From contig NZ_CAJFCL010000004.1 of NCBI RefSeq assembly GCF_904063065.1, forward strand, positions 457,896 to 521,895: a stretch of 64,000 nt of DNA, in the 5' to 3' direction. Source of the stretch: Pseudomonas paraversuta (GTDB lineage Bacteria; Pseudomonadota; Gammaproteobacteria; Pseudomonadales; Pseudomonadaceae). Every line of letters starts with the position of its first letter. Position 1 is the first letter of the stretch. Positions 1 to 9,670 of this stretch are shown here, piece after piece. A model generated the notes under the pieces. That model was not told the DNA's origin and searched no databases. It worked only from the letters and a program-made list of their open reading frames with translations. A program made the translations under genes and the position numbers.

Positions 1-1
1 T

Positions 2-2497
2 CCGCTGATTGCCTTTATGCCCCAGGGCCTGGGCGGCAATCTTTATCCCGAATTGTCGATCAGCGAGAACATCCGTTTTTTTGGCACTCTGTTTGGCTTG
101 TCCAGAGATGACTGCGAACAGCGTATGGCGCAGTTGCTCAAGGCTACCGACCTTGAGCGCTTTGCCGAACGCCCCGCAGGCAAGCTGTCCGGCGGGATGA
201 AGCAAAAGCTCGGGCTATGTTGCGCGCTGATCCACGAGCCGGACCTGCTGATCCTCGACGAACCCACCACCGGTGTCGACCCGCTGTCACGGCGACGTTT
301 CTGGGAGCTGGTGGATGACGTACGCAGTCAACGCCCACAACTCACATTGCTGGTCGCTACGGCCTACATGGAAGAGGCCGAGCAATTCGAACACTGCCTG
401 ATGCTGGATCGCGGCAAGTTGATTGCGGCCGGATTGAGCCGGGAACTGGCAGCCGTCACCACTACCGGCAAGCTGGATGAAGCCTTTACCCACTACCAGG
501 GCGACAGCGCTCATAACAATGAACCGCTGGTGATCCCGCCACGCACCAGCGACAACAGCGACATCGCCATTGAGGCCCACAACCTGACCCTCAAATTCGG
601 CGACTTCACCGCGGTCAACAACGTCAGCTTTGCCATTGGCCGGGGCGAGATTTTCGGCTTTTTGGGCTCTAACGGCTGCGGCAAGACCACCACCATGAAA
701 GTGCTGACCGGCCTGATGCCCGCCACTCAAGGCAGCGCCAGGCTGCTGGGTAATCCGGTTAACGCCAAAGACCTGGCCACCCGCAAGCGCGTAGGTTTCA
801 TGTCGCAGAGCTTCTCGCTGTACGGCGAATTGAGCGTACGCCAGAACCTGGTATTGCATGCCCAACTCTTCGACTTGCCCAAGGCGCAAAGCCAGACCCG
901 GATCGAGGAGCTGATCCAGCGCTTCGACCTCGCAGAGGTTGCCGAGCAACAATCCGGCGAACTGCCATTAGGTCTGCGCCAGCGCTTGTCACTGGCTGTG
1001 GCGGTGTTGCATCGCCCCGAAGTGCTGATCCTCGATGAGCCCACCTCCGGCGTCGACCCCGCCGCGCGGGATGACTTCTGGCGCCTGTTGATCGAACTGT
1101 CCCGCGAGCAGGGGGTGACGATCTTTCTGTCCACCCACTTTATGAACGAGGCGCAACGCTGTGACCGGATTTCGCTGATGCACGCGGGCAAGGTACTGGC
1201 CTGCGACACCCCGGATGCGCTGCAAAAACAGTTCCACGGCGACACCCTGGAGGCGGCATTTGTCACCTGCCTGGAAGAAGCGCAAAACGATCCGGCCGCC
1301 AACGTGGCAACCCAAGCCGAGCCGCCACCGGCAGCTGCCGTGAATGCACCACCGCCACCGGGCAAAACCGGCTTCAGCATGGCCCGGCTGATTGCCGTCG
1401 CCAGCCGCGAATCCAAAGAATTACTGCGGGACAAGGTGCGCATGGCGTTCGCCCTGCTGGGCGCGGTGTTCATGATGGTCATTTTTGGCTACGGCATTTC
1501 CCTGGATGTGGAAAACCTCGCCTTCGCCGTGTACGACCAGGATCAAAGCCCCCAGAGCCGCGCCTACCTTGAAGCCTTTCGCAGTTCGCGTTATTTCGAG
1601 GAGCACGCGCCCATCCAGAGCGCAGACCAATTGCACGAACGCCTGCAGCGTTCCGAAATCAAGATCGCCCTGGAAATCCCGCCGGGCTTCGGTCGTGATC
1701 TTTACGCCGGACGCCAGCCCACCGTGGCCGCCTGGCTCGACGGCGGCATGCCGTTTCGGGCCGAAACCAGCCGCAACTATGTCGAAGCCGTACACTCGGC
1801 CAACCTTGAGCAACTGGCCGCACAAAGCAGCCTGGCGCAAAACAAGCAGGTAATGGCCAGGCTGGAAACCCGGTTCCGCTATAACCAGGACGTGATCAGC
1901 GTGAATGCCATCGGCCCCGGGGTGATGGCGCTGATTCTCGCGTTTATCCCGGCGATGCTCACGGCACTGGGCATCGTGCGGGAAAAAGAACTGGGCTCGA
2001 TCACCAACTTTTACGCCACGCCACTGACCCGGCTGGAATTTCTGCTGGGCAAACAGGCTCCCTACCTGGCGGTGAGCCTGGTCAACCTGGCATTGCTGGT
2101 GGCGATGAACCGCTGGCTGTTCGGCGTGCCGTTTAAAGGCAGCGGACTCACACTGGCATTGGGCGGACTCTTGTATGTACTGGCCACCACCAGCATGGGC
2201 CTGCTGATCTCCGCATTCACCCGCACCCAGATCGCGGCAATCCTGGGCACCATGATCATCACCAGCCTGCCGACCATTCAGTTCTCCGGGCTGATCGTGC
2301 CGCGCTCCTCCCTCGACGGATCTGCGGCGCTGATGGGCATGCTGTTCCCGGCCGGACACTTTCTCGACATAGCCGTAGGCACCTTCACCAAAGCCCTGGA
2401 CCTTCGCCAGCTGTGGCCGCAATGCCTGGCACTGCTGGGGTTCTTTGTCGTGTTCACCGGACTGAGCCTGATCATGCTCAAGAAGCAGGAGGTTTGA
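2..2497 (+). CDS. RbbA-like ABC exporter, fused double ATPase-permease (5' partial)
   Basis: The reading frame is open at the left edge, so the start and the first Walker A lie outside the window. The visible order is the end of ATPase domain 1 (signature LSGGMKQKL, Walker B LLILDEPTTGVDP), ATPase domain 2 (Walker A GSNGCGKTTT, Walker B VLILDEPTSGVDP), a Pro/Ala-rich linker, and an ABC-2 permease domain with one N-terminal and about five C-terminal membrane segments. This is the layout of E. coli RbbA/YhiH. In domain 2 the LSGG signature is replaced by LPLGL, so that site may be catalytically weak. The stop overlaps the next permease gene by one base (TGATG). A HlyD-type adaptor is expected upstream. 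The substrate is unknown; drug or lipid export is an inference from the family. Confidence 0.9.
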   Translation, partial: PLIAFMPQGLGGNLYPELSISENIRFFGTLFGLSRDDCEQRMAQLLKATDLERFAERPAGKLSGGMKQKLGLCCALIHEPDLLILDEPTTGVDPLSRRRFWELVDDVRSQRPQLTLLVATAYMEEAEQFEHCLMLDRGKLIAAGLSRELAAVTTTGKLDEAFTHYQGDSAHNNEPLVIPPRTSDNSDIAIEAHNLTLKFGDFTAVNNVSFAIGRGEIFGFLGSNGCGKTTTMKVLTGLMPATQGSARLLGNPVNAKDLATRKRVGFMSQSFSLYGELSVRQNLVLHAQLFDLPKAQSQTRIEELIQRFDLAEVAEQQSGELPLGLRQRLSLAVAVLHRPEVLILDEPTSGVDPAARDDFWRLLIELSREQGVTIFLSTHFMNEAQRCDRISLMHAGKVLACDTPDALQKQFHGDTLEAAFVTCLEEAQNDPAANVATQAEPPPAAAVNAPPPPGKTGFSMARLIAVASRESKELLRDKVRMAFALLGAVFMMVIFGYGISLDVENLAFAVYDQDQSPQSRAYLEAFRSSRYFEEHAPIQSADQLHERLQRSEIKIALEIPPGFGRDLYAGRQPTVAAWLDGGMPFRAETSRNYVEAVHSANLEQLAAQSSLAQNKQVMARLETRFRYNQDVISVNAIGPGVMALILAFIPAMLTALGIVREKELGSITNFYATPLTRLEFLLGKQAPYLAVSLVNLALLVAMNRWLFGVPFKGSGLTLALGGLLYVLATTSMGLLISAFTRTQIAAILGTMIITSLPTIQFSGLIVPRSSLDGSAALMGMLFPAGHFLDIAVGTFTKALDLRQLWPQCLALLGFFVVFTGLSLIMLKKQEV

Positions 2498-3615
2498 TGC
2501 ACAAGCTCTCGCACATCCTGCGCCTGGGTCTTAAAGAACTCACCAGCCTGCGTCACGACAGTGTCTTGCTCCTGTTTTTGCTCTATGCCTTCACCGTAGC
2601 TATCTATATGCCAGCGGCCGGCTCGATCATCGGCGTGCATAACGCCAGCGTGGCCATCGTCGATGAAGACCACAGCCAGTTATCGCGCAAACTGGCGGAG
2701 TCGCTGCTACCGCCCGAATTCCAGGCACCGCAGGACTTGCCTTACGATCAGCTGGACCAGTCGATGGACAGCGGCCGCTACACCTTTGTGATCAACCTGC
2801 CGGCCAACTTCCAGGCCGACTTGCTGGCCGGACGCGAACCGGGCGTACAGGTCAACGTTGATGCCACGGCCATGAGCCAGGCATTTATGGGGGCGGGGTA
2901 TATCGGCCGGATCTTCCAGCGCGAACTGCTCAACTACACCGGGCAGGCCGATGCCGCGGCCAATACGCCGGCGCTGCTCAGCAGCCGCGCGTTGTTCAAC
3001 CCCAACCTGGAGGGCGGCTGGTTTCTGGCGGTGATCCAGATCGTCAACAACATCACCATCCTGGCCATCGTCCTGACCGGCACTGCGCTGCTGCGCGAGC
3101 GTGAACACGGCACCCTCGACCACCTGCTGGTCCTGCCACTGACGGCACTGGAAATCATGCTCGCAAAAATCTGGAGCAATATGCTGGTGGTGGTGCTGTG
3201 TACCTGGATATCGCTGGAAGTCGTGGTGAAATGGGCCCTGGGCGTGCCGCTGGCGGGGTCGTTGACCCTGTTTTTACTGGTAACGGCACTTTACCTGTTT
3301 GCCAGTACCGCACTGGGAATCTTCCTCGCGACCCTGGCCCGCTCAACGCCGCAGTTCGGTTTGCTGGCGATCCCGGTGATCATTCCGATGCTCCTGCTAT
3401 CGGGCGGGAGCACCCCGCTGGACAGCATGCCCGAATGGTTGCAATGGGTGATGCAGTGCTCGCCCTCGACGCACTTTGTGAGCCTGAGTGCGGCGATATT
3501 GTTTCGCGATGCGGGGGTAGAAGTGGTGTGGCCGGACCTGTTGGCACTGACCACTATTGGCCTGGTATTTTTCGCCATTGCCCTTGCGCGGTTTCGCAAG
3601 AGCCTGGCGTCTTAG
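2497..3615 (+). CDS. ABC-2 type transporter permease (YhhJ-like)
   Basis: This 372-residue inner-membrane permease has one N-terminal transmembrane segment, a periplasmic domain of about 150 residues and five C-terminal membrane segments, which is the ABC-2/YhhJ architecture. The ATG at 2497 is chosen because it overlaps the stop of the upstream gene and is preceded by AGGAGG. The longer frame from 2413 would overlap the upstream gene by 85 nt without a ribosome site. The gene is translationally coupled to the double-ATPase gene, and the two products probably form one exporter. The substrate cannot be read from the sequence. Confidence 0.9.
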   Translation: MHKLSHILRLGLKELTSLRHDSVLLLFLLYAFTVAIYMPAAGSIIGVHNASVAIVDEDHSQLSRKLAESLLPPEFQAPQDLPYDQLDQSMDSGRYTFVINLPANFQADLLAGREPGVQVNVDATAMSQAFMGAGYIGRIFQRELLNYTGQADAAANTPALLSSRALFNPNLEGGWFLAVIQIVNNITILAIVLTGTALLREREHGTLDHLLVLPLTALEIMLAKIWSNMLVVVLCTWISLEVVVKWALGVPLAGSLTLFLLVTALYLFASTALGIFLATLARSTPQFGLLAIPVIIPMLLLSGGSTPLDSMPEWLQWVMQCSPSTHFVSLSAAILFRDAGVEVVWPDLLALTTIGLVFFAIALARFRKSLAS

Positions 3616-3658
3616 TCATGGGACTGAACACATGCCTGCAGACGCCGGGCCCGGGCAC

Positions 3659-4063
3659 TTACTGAACGATTAAATTGTTAAACAGCAAATCCTCGATCAT
3701 CGGCTTACCGGTCTCTTCGAGCATCACCTGCTGAATCTGTTTCAAGGCCTCCTGGCGCAGCTTCTCCTTGGCTTCAACACTGCCCAGGCTTGCGCTGGTC
3801 TGCTGGGTAAACAAACCCACCAACTGATTACGAATCAACGGATCATTGGCTTTCACCGCCTTGGCCGCCTCGGCTCCGGACACGCGCAACGAAATGTCCG
3901 CCTTGTACACCTTGAGCCTGGAACTGCCATCGAGCCCGTAGTTACCCACGAACGGCGGGTTCAGGGTGACATAGCTGACCTTGGCAGCGCCCTCTTCGGC
4001 TTCTTCTGCAAGCGCCACCATCGGCCAGGACAGGGCCAGCATCAATAAAATCCACGCTTTCAC
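3659..4063 (-). CDS. FliL-like periplasmic/membrane protein
   Basis: The product is 134 residues if translation starts at the GTG at 4063, which has an AAGGAG site nine bases upstream. The open frame continues to 4111 but without a better start. The N-terminus is a signal or anchor segment ending near ALAEEA. It is followed by a short FliL-type domain (FVGNYG, LKVYKADISLRV, then a helical part with an LLFNNLIVQ end). FliL proteins bind the flagellar stator, but this copy is not near flagellar genes, so its role is open. It is transcribed towards the ABC exporter genes; a comparable paralog occupies this position in other pseudomonads. Confidence 0.8.
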   Translation of the reverse strand: MKAWILLMLALSWPMVALAEEAEEGAAKVSYVTLNPPFVGNYGLDGSSRLKVYKADISLRVSGAEAAKAVKANDPLIRNQLVGLFTQQTSASLGSVEAKEKLRQEALKQIQQVMLEETGKPMIEDLLFNNLIVQ

Positions 4064-4425
4064 AATTCGCTCCTTGGTACGGGTTGAAGAAGCAGCCGGG
4101 GCTGCTTGCACATCTATTTCTGGTTATCGGCCAGTTAGCGCAAAGCCGTAGGGCTCCGATCCTGGCGTGAGACAGATCCGAATAAACGGACAGACCTGCC
4201 CTTTAATTTTTTATCCACAGCCCGTTTCTCCAGGCCTGTGGACAGTTTGACCCGTTGCGTCTGCCAAGCGGGCTGTGGAAGGTTTCACCCCCGGGCAACA
4301 GGTTCACAAATGAAAGTGCTCTGTGGGATTTTTCCTATAACAGCAGAAAGTAAGGCCTGTCATTTTCAGTAACGAAAATGTAACGTTCGCGCTCGCTGAT
4401 ATAACAAGAAATTTGGAGCTCTTGA
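4064..4425. other. Intergenic region between fliL-like gene and glpT
   Basis: This 362-bp divergent spacer must hold the promoters of both flanking genes. It contains a perfect inverted repeat ATTTTC-N6-GAAAAT close to glpT. No further gene or RNA was recognised in it. Confidence 0.6.
4362..4379. promoter_or_regulatory. Inverted repeat upstream of glpT, candidate GlpR operator
   Basis: ATTTTC and GAAAAT form a perfect 6+6 bp inverted repeat with a 6-bp spacer, 46 bp before the glpT start. The repeat is directly visible. Binding by GlpR, the DeoR-family repressor of glycerol-3-phosphate genes, is inferred from position and from the TTCG/CGAA-rich character of known sites. Confidence 0.35.
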
Positions 4426-5775
4426 ATGTTTGCTTTCTTTCGACCTGCCGCACACCAGGCGCCCCTGCCTGAAGAAAAAATCGACAGTACTTATCGACGT
4501 CTGCGCTGGCAGATTTTCGCGGGTATTTTCTTTGGCTACGCGGGTTATTACCTGCTGCGCAAAAACTTCTCGCTGGCCATGCCGTACCTGATTGACGAGG
4601 GTTACACCCGGGGTCAACTGGGTCTGGCCATGTCCGCGATTGCCATCGCTTATGGTTTGTCCAAGTTCCTCATGGGGCTGGTGTCCGACCGCTCCAACCC
4701 GCGCTTCTTCCTGCCCTTCGGCCTGCTGATTTCAGCAGGCGTGATGTTCATTTTCGGTTTCGCACCCTGGGCCACCTCCAGCGTCACCATGATGTTCATT
4801 TTGCTGTTTATCAACGGCTGGGCCCAGGGCATGGGCTGGCCGCCAAGCGGTCGGACCATGGTTCACTGGTGGTCGCAGAAAGAACGCGGCGGTGTAGTGT
4901 CAGTCTGGAATGTGGCGCACAACGTTGGCGGAGGCTTGATCGGGCCGCTGTTTTTGCTGGGTATGGCCTGGTTCAACGACTGGCACGCGGCATTCTATGT
5001 ACCGGCTACCGTTGCCCTGCTGGTCGCGCTGTTTGCGTTTATCACCATGCGCGACACCCCGCAGTCCGTGGGCTTGCCACCGATCGAGCAATACAAGAAT
5101 GATTACCCGGCCGGTTACGACTCCAGCCACGAAGACGAATTCAGCGCCAAAGAGATTTTCGTCAAATACGTGCTGCGTAACAAAATGCTGTGGTACATCG
5201 CCCTGGCTAACGTGTTCGTTTATTTGCTGCGCTACGGCGTCCTGGACTGGGCTCCGACTTACCTCAAGGAAGCCAAGCACTTCACCGTGGACACCACTTC
5301 GTGGGCGTACTTCTTCTATGAGTGGGCAGGTATTCCGGGCACGCTGCTGTGCGGCTGGATGTCAGACAAGATCTTCCGCGGCAATCGCGGCCTGACCGGC
5401 ATTGTGTTCATGTCGCTGGTGACCGTCGCCACGCTGGTTTACTGGCTCAACCCGCCGGGTAACCCGAGCATTGACATGATCGCGCTGTTCTCCATCGGCT
5501 TCCTGATTTACGGCCCGGTGATGCTGATCGGCTTGCAGGCCCTGGAACTGGCGCCGAAGAAAGCAGCCGGTACTGCCGCAGGCTTTACCGGGCTGTTCGG
5601 CTACCTGGGCGGTTCGGTGGCAGCCAGTGCGGCCATGGGCTATCTGGTTGACCACTTCGGCTGGGATGGCGGCTTTGTACTGCTGATCAGCGCATGCCTG
5701 TTGGCGATTGCGTTCATGATCCCGACCCTGCGCCACAAGAATGTCGCCAGTGCCGAGCGGGCAACCGACGCTTAA
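4426..5775 (+). CDS. glpT: Glycerol-3-phosphate:phosphate antiporter GlpT
   Basis: This 449-residue major facilitator protein has 12 predicted membrane helices and is close to E. coli GlpT. It carries the characteristic start ([20 protein letters not shown]), the LVSDRSNPR loop after helix 2 and the [14 protein letters not shown] stretch of organophosphate:Pi antiporters. It imports glycerol-3-phosphate in exchange for inorganic phosphate and also admits fosfomycin. The ATG has a GGAG site at 4415. No other glp gene is adjacent, so it is probably a single-gene unit with its own promoter. Confidence 0.95.
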   Translation: MFAFFRPAAHQAPLPEEKIDSTYRRLRWQIFAGIFFGYAGYYLLRKNFSLAMPYLIDEGYTRGQLGLAMSAIAIAYGLSKFLMGLVSDRSNPRFFLPFGLLISAGVMFIFGFAPWATSSVTMMFILLFINGWAQGMGWPPSGRTMVHWWSQKERGGVVSVWNVAHNVGGGLIGPLFLLGMAWFNDWHAAFYVPATVALLVALFAFITMRDTPQSVGLPPIEQYKNDYPAGYDSSHEDEFSAKEIFVKYVLRNKMLWYIALANVFVYLLRYGVLDWAPTYLKEAKHFTVDTTSWAYFFYEWAGIPGTLLCGWMSDKIFRGNRGLTGIVFMSLVTVATLVYWLNPPGNPSIDMIALFSIGFLIYGPVMLIGLQALELAPKKAAGTAAGFTGLFGYLGGSVAASAAMGYLVDHFGWDGGFVLLISACLLAIAFMIPTLRHKNVASAERATDA

Positions 5776-6416
5776 GACAACGACATGCAACGCTTGAGCC
5801 GCGCCTCCAGATTCAGATCTGGCATGGCGTGGCTACGCAGGGCGCTTACGGTCTGCTCGACATAATCGCGAGTAGTGCCGTAACGCCCGTTGGCGTTGGC
5901 CAGTACTTGGCTGAGTACACCGTCCGACAGGTTGCCCGCATAGCTGGGTAGATGTCGCTCCAGCACAAACCCCAATGCCTGCACCTGACTGCCATCCTCC
6001 AGCCGGCAAGTGAGCCAGTGCGGCCGATAAGACGGCACCGGCATTTCACGCAGCCACAGGGCATAGAGCGAGGCATCGAGGTTGTCTTCAGGCAGCCGAT
6101 AGGCAAAACCGCTGCACGAACCGCCCCGGTCCAGACCAAACACCAGCCCCGGCCATTGCGGCGTGCCACGATGTTCGTGGGACCACAGATACAGCCCGCG
6201 ATGATAGCCATGCACCCGCCCGCGCTTGCGCTCGACCGCCGAACACTCGGGGCGCCAGATCAGTGAGCCATAGGCGAATAACCAGACGGGGCCGCCTTGA
6301 TGACAGGCCATGGTGGCTTGCAAGGATTGCTGAAGTTGTTCTGGGGTCAACGGCGCCCCAAGATCGAGTCGCGGAGGGTAATCCGGGTTTAAACACACAG
6401 ATTCAATTACAGTCAT
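5772..6416 (-). CDS. ChaC-type gamma-glutamylcyclotransferase
   Basis: The product is a 214-residue cytosolic protein of the ChaC family, which cleaves glutathione to 5-oxoproline and Cys-Gly. The substrate-binding YGSL motif occurs near residue 49 ([13 protein letters not shown]), followed by the family blocks [11 protein letters not shown] and [12 protein letters not shown]. The catalytic Glu region is in the central REMPVPSY segment. The stop overlaps the end of glpT by four bases on the opposite strand. The length is normal and the gene looks intact. Confidence 0.9.
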   Translation of the reverse strand: MTVIESVCLNPDYPPRLDLGAPLTPEQLQQSLQATMACHQGGPVWLFAYGSLIWRPECSAVERKRGRVHGYHRGLYLWSHEHRGTPQWPGLVFGLDRGGSCSGFAYRLPEDNLDASLYALWLREMPVPSYRPHWLTCRLEDGSQVQALGFVLERHLPSYAGNLSDGVLSQVLANANGRYGTTRDYVEQTVSALRSHAMPDLNLEARLKRCMSLS

Positions 6417-6634
6417 AACTAAGGCTTTTGGATCCTGCTCGCATTACATGATGTAAACGAAAGTAACGACCTGAATGGTATAGCACTAAAAAGCAAATGA
6501 CTTGCAGGTCCGGACCTGTGGCAACCTAGAAAAACCGGCCTGGCTTATTACACTTGTGTAAGGCGCAGGTTCAGGTAACTGGCACCACAGATCTCTATAG
6601 TGTTGCGCCCCAATATAATGACAGAGGCCACCCT

Positions 6635-7114
6635 ATGAGAAAGTCAGGAATCTGTTGCCTGTTTATGTTGGCTCATGCCAGCTTTGCGCTGGCCCAGGAT
6701 GACACGCAGCAAAAAGACAAAGACTTCTGGTACGTGCAGACCAGTGTCTATACCAGACACTTTTCGCCAGACCCCGAGCACAATAACAATCAGGATCTGA
6801 TCGGCCTGGAATATAACGACGCTTCAGGCTGGCTTGCGGGCGGAGCAACTTTTCGCAATTCATTTAGCCAGCGCTCTTATTACGCCTATGCCGGCAAACG
6901 CTTTGACAGTGAAAACTACCCGGTCTATTTAAAGCTGACCGGTGGCTTGCTGGAAGGCTATCACGGCGAGTATCAGGACAAGATCCCGCTCAATCGCTTC
7001 GGAGTTGCGCCGGTGATTATCCCCTCGGTCGGGGCCTATTACGGGCCCGTGGCGGCCGAGCTGGTGTTGCTCGGTTTCAATGCCGCCATGATCACCGCCG
7101 GACTGCGGATCTAA
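6635..7114 (+). CDS. Small outer-membrane beta-barrel protein
   Basis: This 159-residue protein has a signal peptide ending near FALA (about residue 22) and then alternating amphipathic strands rich in Tyr and Gly (WYVQTSVYTRHF, SYYAYAGKRF, VYLKLTGGLLEGY), ending in a C-terminal aromatic-poor strand. The pattern suggests an eight-strand PagP-like barrel. Relatives in Pseudomonas often carry a glycerol-3-phosphate transporter label, probably from proximity to glpT; I see no sequence basis for that. The start at 6635 is preferred to the open frame from 6554 because the signal peptide begins there. Confidence 0.75.
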   Translation: MRKSGICCLFMLAHASFALAQDDTQQKDKDFWYVQTSVYTRHFSPDPEHNNNQDLIGLEYNDASGWLAGGATFRNSFSQRSYYAYAGKRFDSENYPVYLKLTGGLLEGYHGEYQDKIPLNRFGVAPVIIPSVGAYYGPVAAELVLLGFNAAMITAGLRI

Positions 7115-7127
7115 GGCTTAAAAACCT

Positions 7128-7159
7128 GCAGGAGCGAGCTGTTGGAAGCTCGCTCCTGC
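7128..7159. repeat. REP-like palindrome after the barrel gene
   Basis: GCAGGAGCGAGCT and AGCTCGCTCCTGC form a perfect 13-bp inverted repeat around a 6-base loop. It lies between two convergent genes. The GGAGCGAGC core is typical of Pseudomonas REP sequences and may also end transcription. Confidence 0.75.
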
Positions 7160-7166
7160 ACAGATT

Positions 7167-8135
7167 TCAAGGGCGCGGGCAGTAGGCAAATACATCTGCG
7201 CGCATCTGGTGCGGGTCCATCCCGGCATTGACCAGTGCATCGAGGGTTCCATAGATCATCGCCGGGGAACCGCTGGCATAGACATGCACCGCCTTCAGAT
7301 CGCTGATGTCTTCACACACGGCTTCATGCAACAGACCACAGCGGCCCTCCCAGCCACACAGGTCACTGACGACCTTGTGCAGGAACAGGTTGGGAATCTT
7401 CTGCCAGGCGTCCCATTCCTCCAGGGTGTAGAAGTCTTCAGGGCGACGCACCCCCCAATACAAATGCACCGGGTGCTGGAAGCCCTTCTCACGGCAATGC
7501 TCGATCAGGCTGTGCATTTGCGCCATGCCGGTACCGGCTGCGATCAGGACCAGCGGGCCGTCCGGCAACTCGGACAGGTGCGTGTCGCCAAAAGGCAGCT
7601 CAAGGCGGACCATCCTGTTGCGCTGCAACTGCTCGATCAGGCTGCGGGCGCTGTCTTCGCGCACCAGTACGTGCAGCTCAAGATCACGCCCGGAGTGCGG
7701 GGCACTGGCCAGGGAAAAAGCCGATTTCTCGCCATTTTCCCGCTCCAGCATCACGTACTGTCCTGCGTGATAACGCGGCGGTTTGCCCGCCGGCGCACGC
7801 AAACGTACGCGCCAGACATCGCCGCCCATATCGACACATTCAATCAACTGACACGCCAGGCTACGCACCGGTAACTCTCCCAACGCAAGCACCCCGTCCC
7901 ACAACACCACGCAGTCTTCAAGCGGCGCTGCCAGGCAGGTATAAAATTCGCCGTGATCGCGGACTTCTCCCGCCTGCTCCACCTGGCCTTCAACCAGCAA
8001 GGCCGCACAGACATGACAATTACCATTGCGGCAACTTTGCGGGCATTCATAGCCCAGGCGTTGCGCCGCATTCAGAATCCGCTCTCCAGGCAAAGTTTCC
8101 AGCACCGCGCCTGAAGGCTGCAAGGTTACACGCAT
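7167..8135 (-). CDS. 2Fe-2S ferredoxin/NAD(P)H-flavin reductase-like oxidoreductase
   Basis: This 322-residue protein has an N-terminal plant-type 2Fe-2S domain (CPQSCRNGNCHVC, with a fourth Cys in FYTCLA) followed by an FAD-binding barrel (RYHAGQYVML) and an NAD(P)-binding domain (LVLIAAGTGMAQ). The layout resembles CDP-6-deoxy-glucoseen reductase and phenol hydroxylase reductases. The ATG at 8135 overlaps the ubiD stop (TGATG); a TTG one codon earlier is less likely. Coupling to ubiD suggests a role in electron supply or flavin reduction for ubiquinone synthesis. That link is inferred. Confidence 0.9.
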   Translation of the reverse strand: MRVTLQPSGAVLETLPGERILNAAQRLGYECPQSCRNGNCHVCAALLVEGQVEQAGEVRDHGEFYTCLAAPLEDCVVLWDGVLALGELPVRSLACQLIECVDMGGDVWRVRLRAPAGKPPRYHAGQYVMLERENGEKSAFSLASAPHSGRDLELHVLVREDSARSLIEQLQRNRMVRLELPFGDTHLSELPDGPLVLIAAGTGMAQMHSLIEHCREKGFQHPVHLYWGVRRPEDFYTLEEWDAWQKIPNLFLHKVVSDLCGWEGRCGLLHEAVCEDISDLKAVHVYASGSPAMIYGTLDALVNAGMDPHQMRADVFAYCPRP

Positions 8136-9601
8136 CAATCTATTCCTAATTGATTCCAGATGTCATCGATCCGGCGTGTGACCGCCTCATCCTTGACGAT
8201 GACCCGACCCCATTCACGGGTGGTCTCACCCGGCCATTTGTTGGTTGCATCCAGCCCCATTTTCGAACCCAGACCGGAAACCGGCGAAGCGAAATCGAGG
8301 TAATCGATTGGAGTGTTGTCGATCATCACCGTGTCACGCTTGGGATCCATGCGCGTGGTAATGGCCCAGATCACGTCATTCCAGTCCCGGGCATTGATAT
8401 CGTCGTCTGTCACGATAACGAACTTGGTGTACATGAACTGGCGCAAGAACGACCACACACCCAGCATGACGCGCTTGGCGTGGCCCGGATATTGTTTCTT
8501 CATGGTCACAATGGCCATGCGGTACGAACAACCCTCTGGCGGCAGATAGAAATCGGTGATTTCCGGGAACTGCTTTTGCAGAATCGGCACGAACACTTCA
8601 TTGAGCGCCACACCTAAAATCGCTGGCTCATCCGGTGGCCGGCCAGTGTAAGTGCTGTGGTAGATCGGTTTGATCCGATGGGTGATGCGTTCAACGGTGA
8701 ACACCGGGAAGCTGTCGACTTCGTTGTAGTAGCCGGTGTGGTCGCCGTAAGGACCTTCGGGGGCCATCTCGCCAGGGTGGATCACGCCTTCAAGGATGAT
8801 TTCGGCAGTGGCAGGCACTTGCAGATCATTGCCACGGCACTTCACCAGCTCGGTGCGATTGCCCCGCAGCAAGCCTGCAAAGGCGTACTCGGACAGGCTG
8901 TCAGGCACCGGTGTTACGGCACCGAGGATGGTCGCCGGGTCTGCACCCAGGGCCACCGCTACCGGGAACGGCTGACCCGGGTGTTTCTCGCACCAGTCAC
9001 GATAGTCCAGCGCGCCGCCACGATGGCTCAGCCAGCGCATGATGACTTTGTTGCGGCCAATGACCTGCTGGCGATAAATACCCAGATTTTGACGGTCCTT
9101 GTTCGGACCCTTGGTCACGGTCAGGCCCCAGGTAATCAGCGGCGCCACGTCGCCCGGCCAGCAATGCTGAACCGGCAGCATGGCAAGGTCGACATCGTCA
9201 CCTTCAATGACCACTTCCTGACACACCGCGTCCTTGACGACTTTCGGGGCCATGGCAATGATCTTGCGAAAGATAGGGAGCTTGGACCACGCGTCTTTCA
9301 GACCTTTAGGCGGCTCAGGCTCTTTGAGGAAGGCCAGCAGCTTGCCAATTTCACGCAACTCGCTGACCGACTCGGCCCCCATGCCCATGGCCACGCGCTC
9401 AGGCGTGCCAAACAGGTTGCCGAGTACCGGGATCGTATGTCCTGTCGGGTTTTCGAATAGCAGCGCCGGGCCCTTGGCCCGCAGCGTGCGGTCGCAGATT
9501 TCTGTCATCTCCAGCACAGGAGACACGGGAATCTGGATGCGTTTCAACTCTCCGCGCTGCTCTAACTGCTGCACGAAATCCCGAAGATCCTTGAATTTCA
9601 T
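8135..9601 (-). CDS. ubiD: 3-polyprenyl-4-hydroxybenzoate decarboxylase UbiD
   Basis: This 488-residue prenylated-FMN-dependent decarboxylase removes the carboxyl group of the polyprenyl-hydroxybenzoate intermediate in ubiquinone synthesis. It begins [10 protein letters not shown], as UbiD orthologs do, and holds the family blocks [24 protein letters not shown] and the [10 protein letters not shown] region. The ATG at 9601 has a GAGGG site about ten bases upstream; a TTG at 9619 is not needed. It depends on a UbiX flavin prenyltransferase encoded elsewhere. The downstream reductase overlaps by one base. Confidence 0.95.
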   Translation of the reverse strand: MKFKDLRDFVQQLEQRGELKRIQIPVSPVLEMTEICDRTLRAKGPALLFENPTGHTIPVLGNLFGTPERVAMGMGAESVSELREIGKLLAFLKEPEPPKGLKDAWSKLPIFRKIIAMAPKVVKDAVCQEVVIEGDDVDLAMLPVQHCWPGDVAPLITWGLTVTKGPNKDRQNLGIYRQQVIGRNKVIMRWLSHRGGALDYRDWCEKHPGQPFPVAVALGADPATILGAVTPVPDSLSEYAFAGLLRGNRTELVKCRGNDLQVPATAEIILEGVIHPGEMAPEGPYGDHTGYYNEVDSFPVFTVERITHRIKPIYHSTYTGRPPDEPAILGVALNEVFVPILQKQFPEITDFYLPPEGCSYRMAIVTMKKQYPGHAKRVMLGVWSFLRQFMYTKFVIVTDDDINARDWNDVIWAITTRMDPKRDTVMIDNTPIDYLDFASPVSGLGSKMGLDATNKWPGETTREWGRVIVKDEAVTRRIDDIWNQLGID

Positions 9602-9670
9602 TGACGTTGGCACCCTCAAAATAGGCGTACATCCTACCTGCTATGGCGTGAGCTGGCAGCTTATCGCTGC

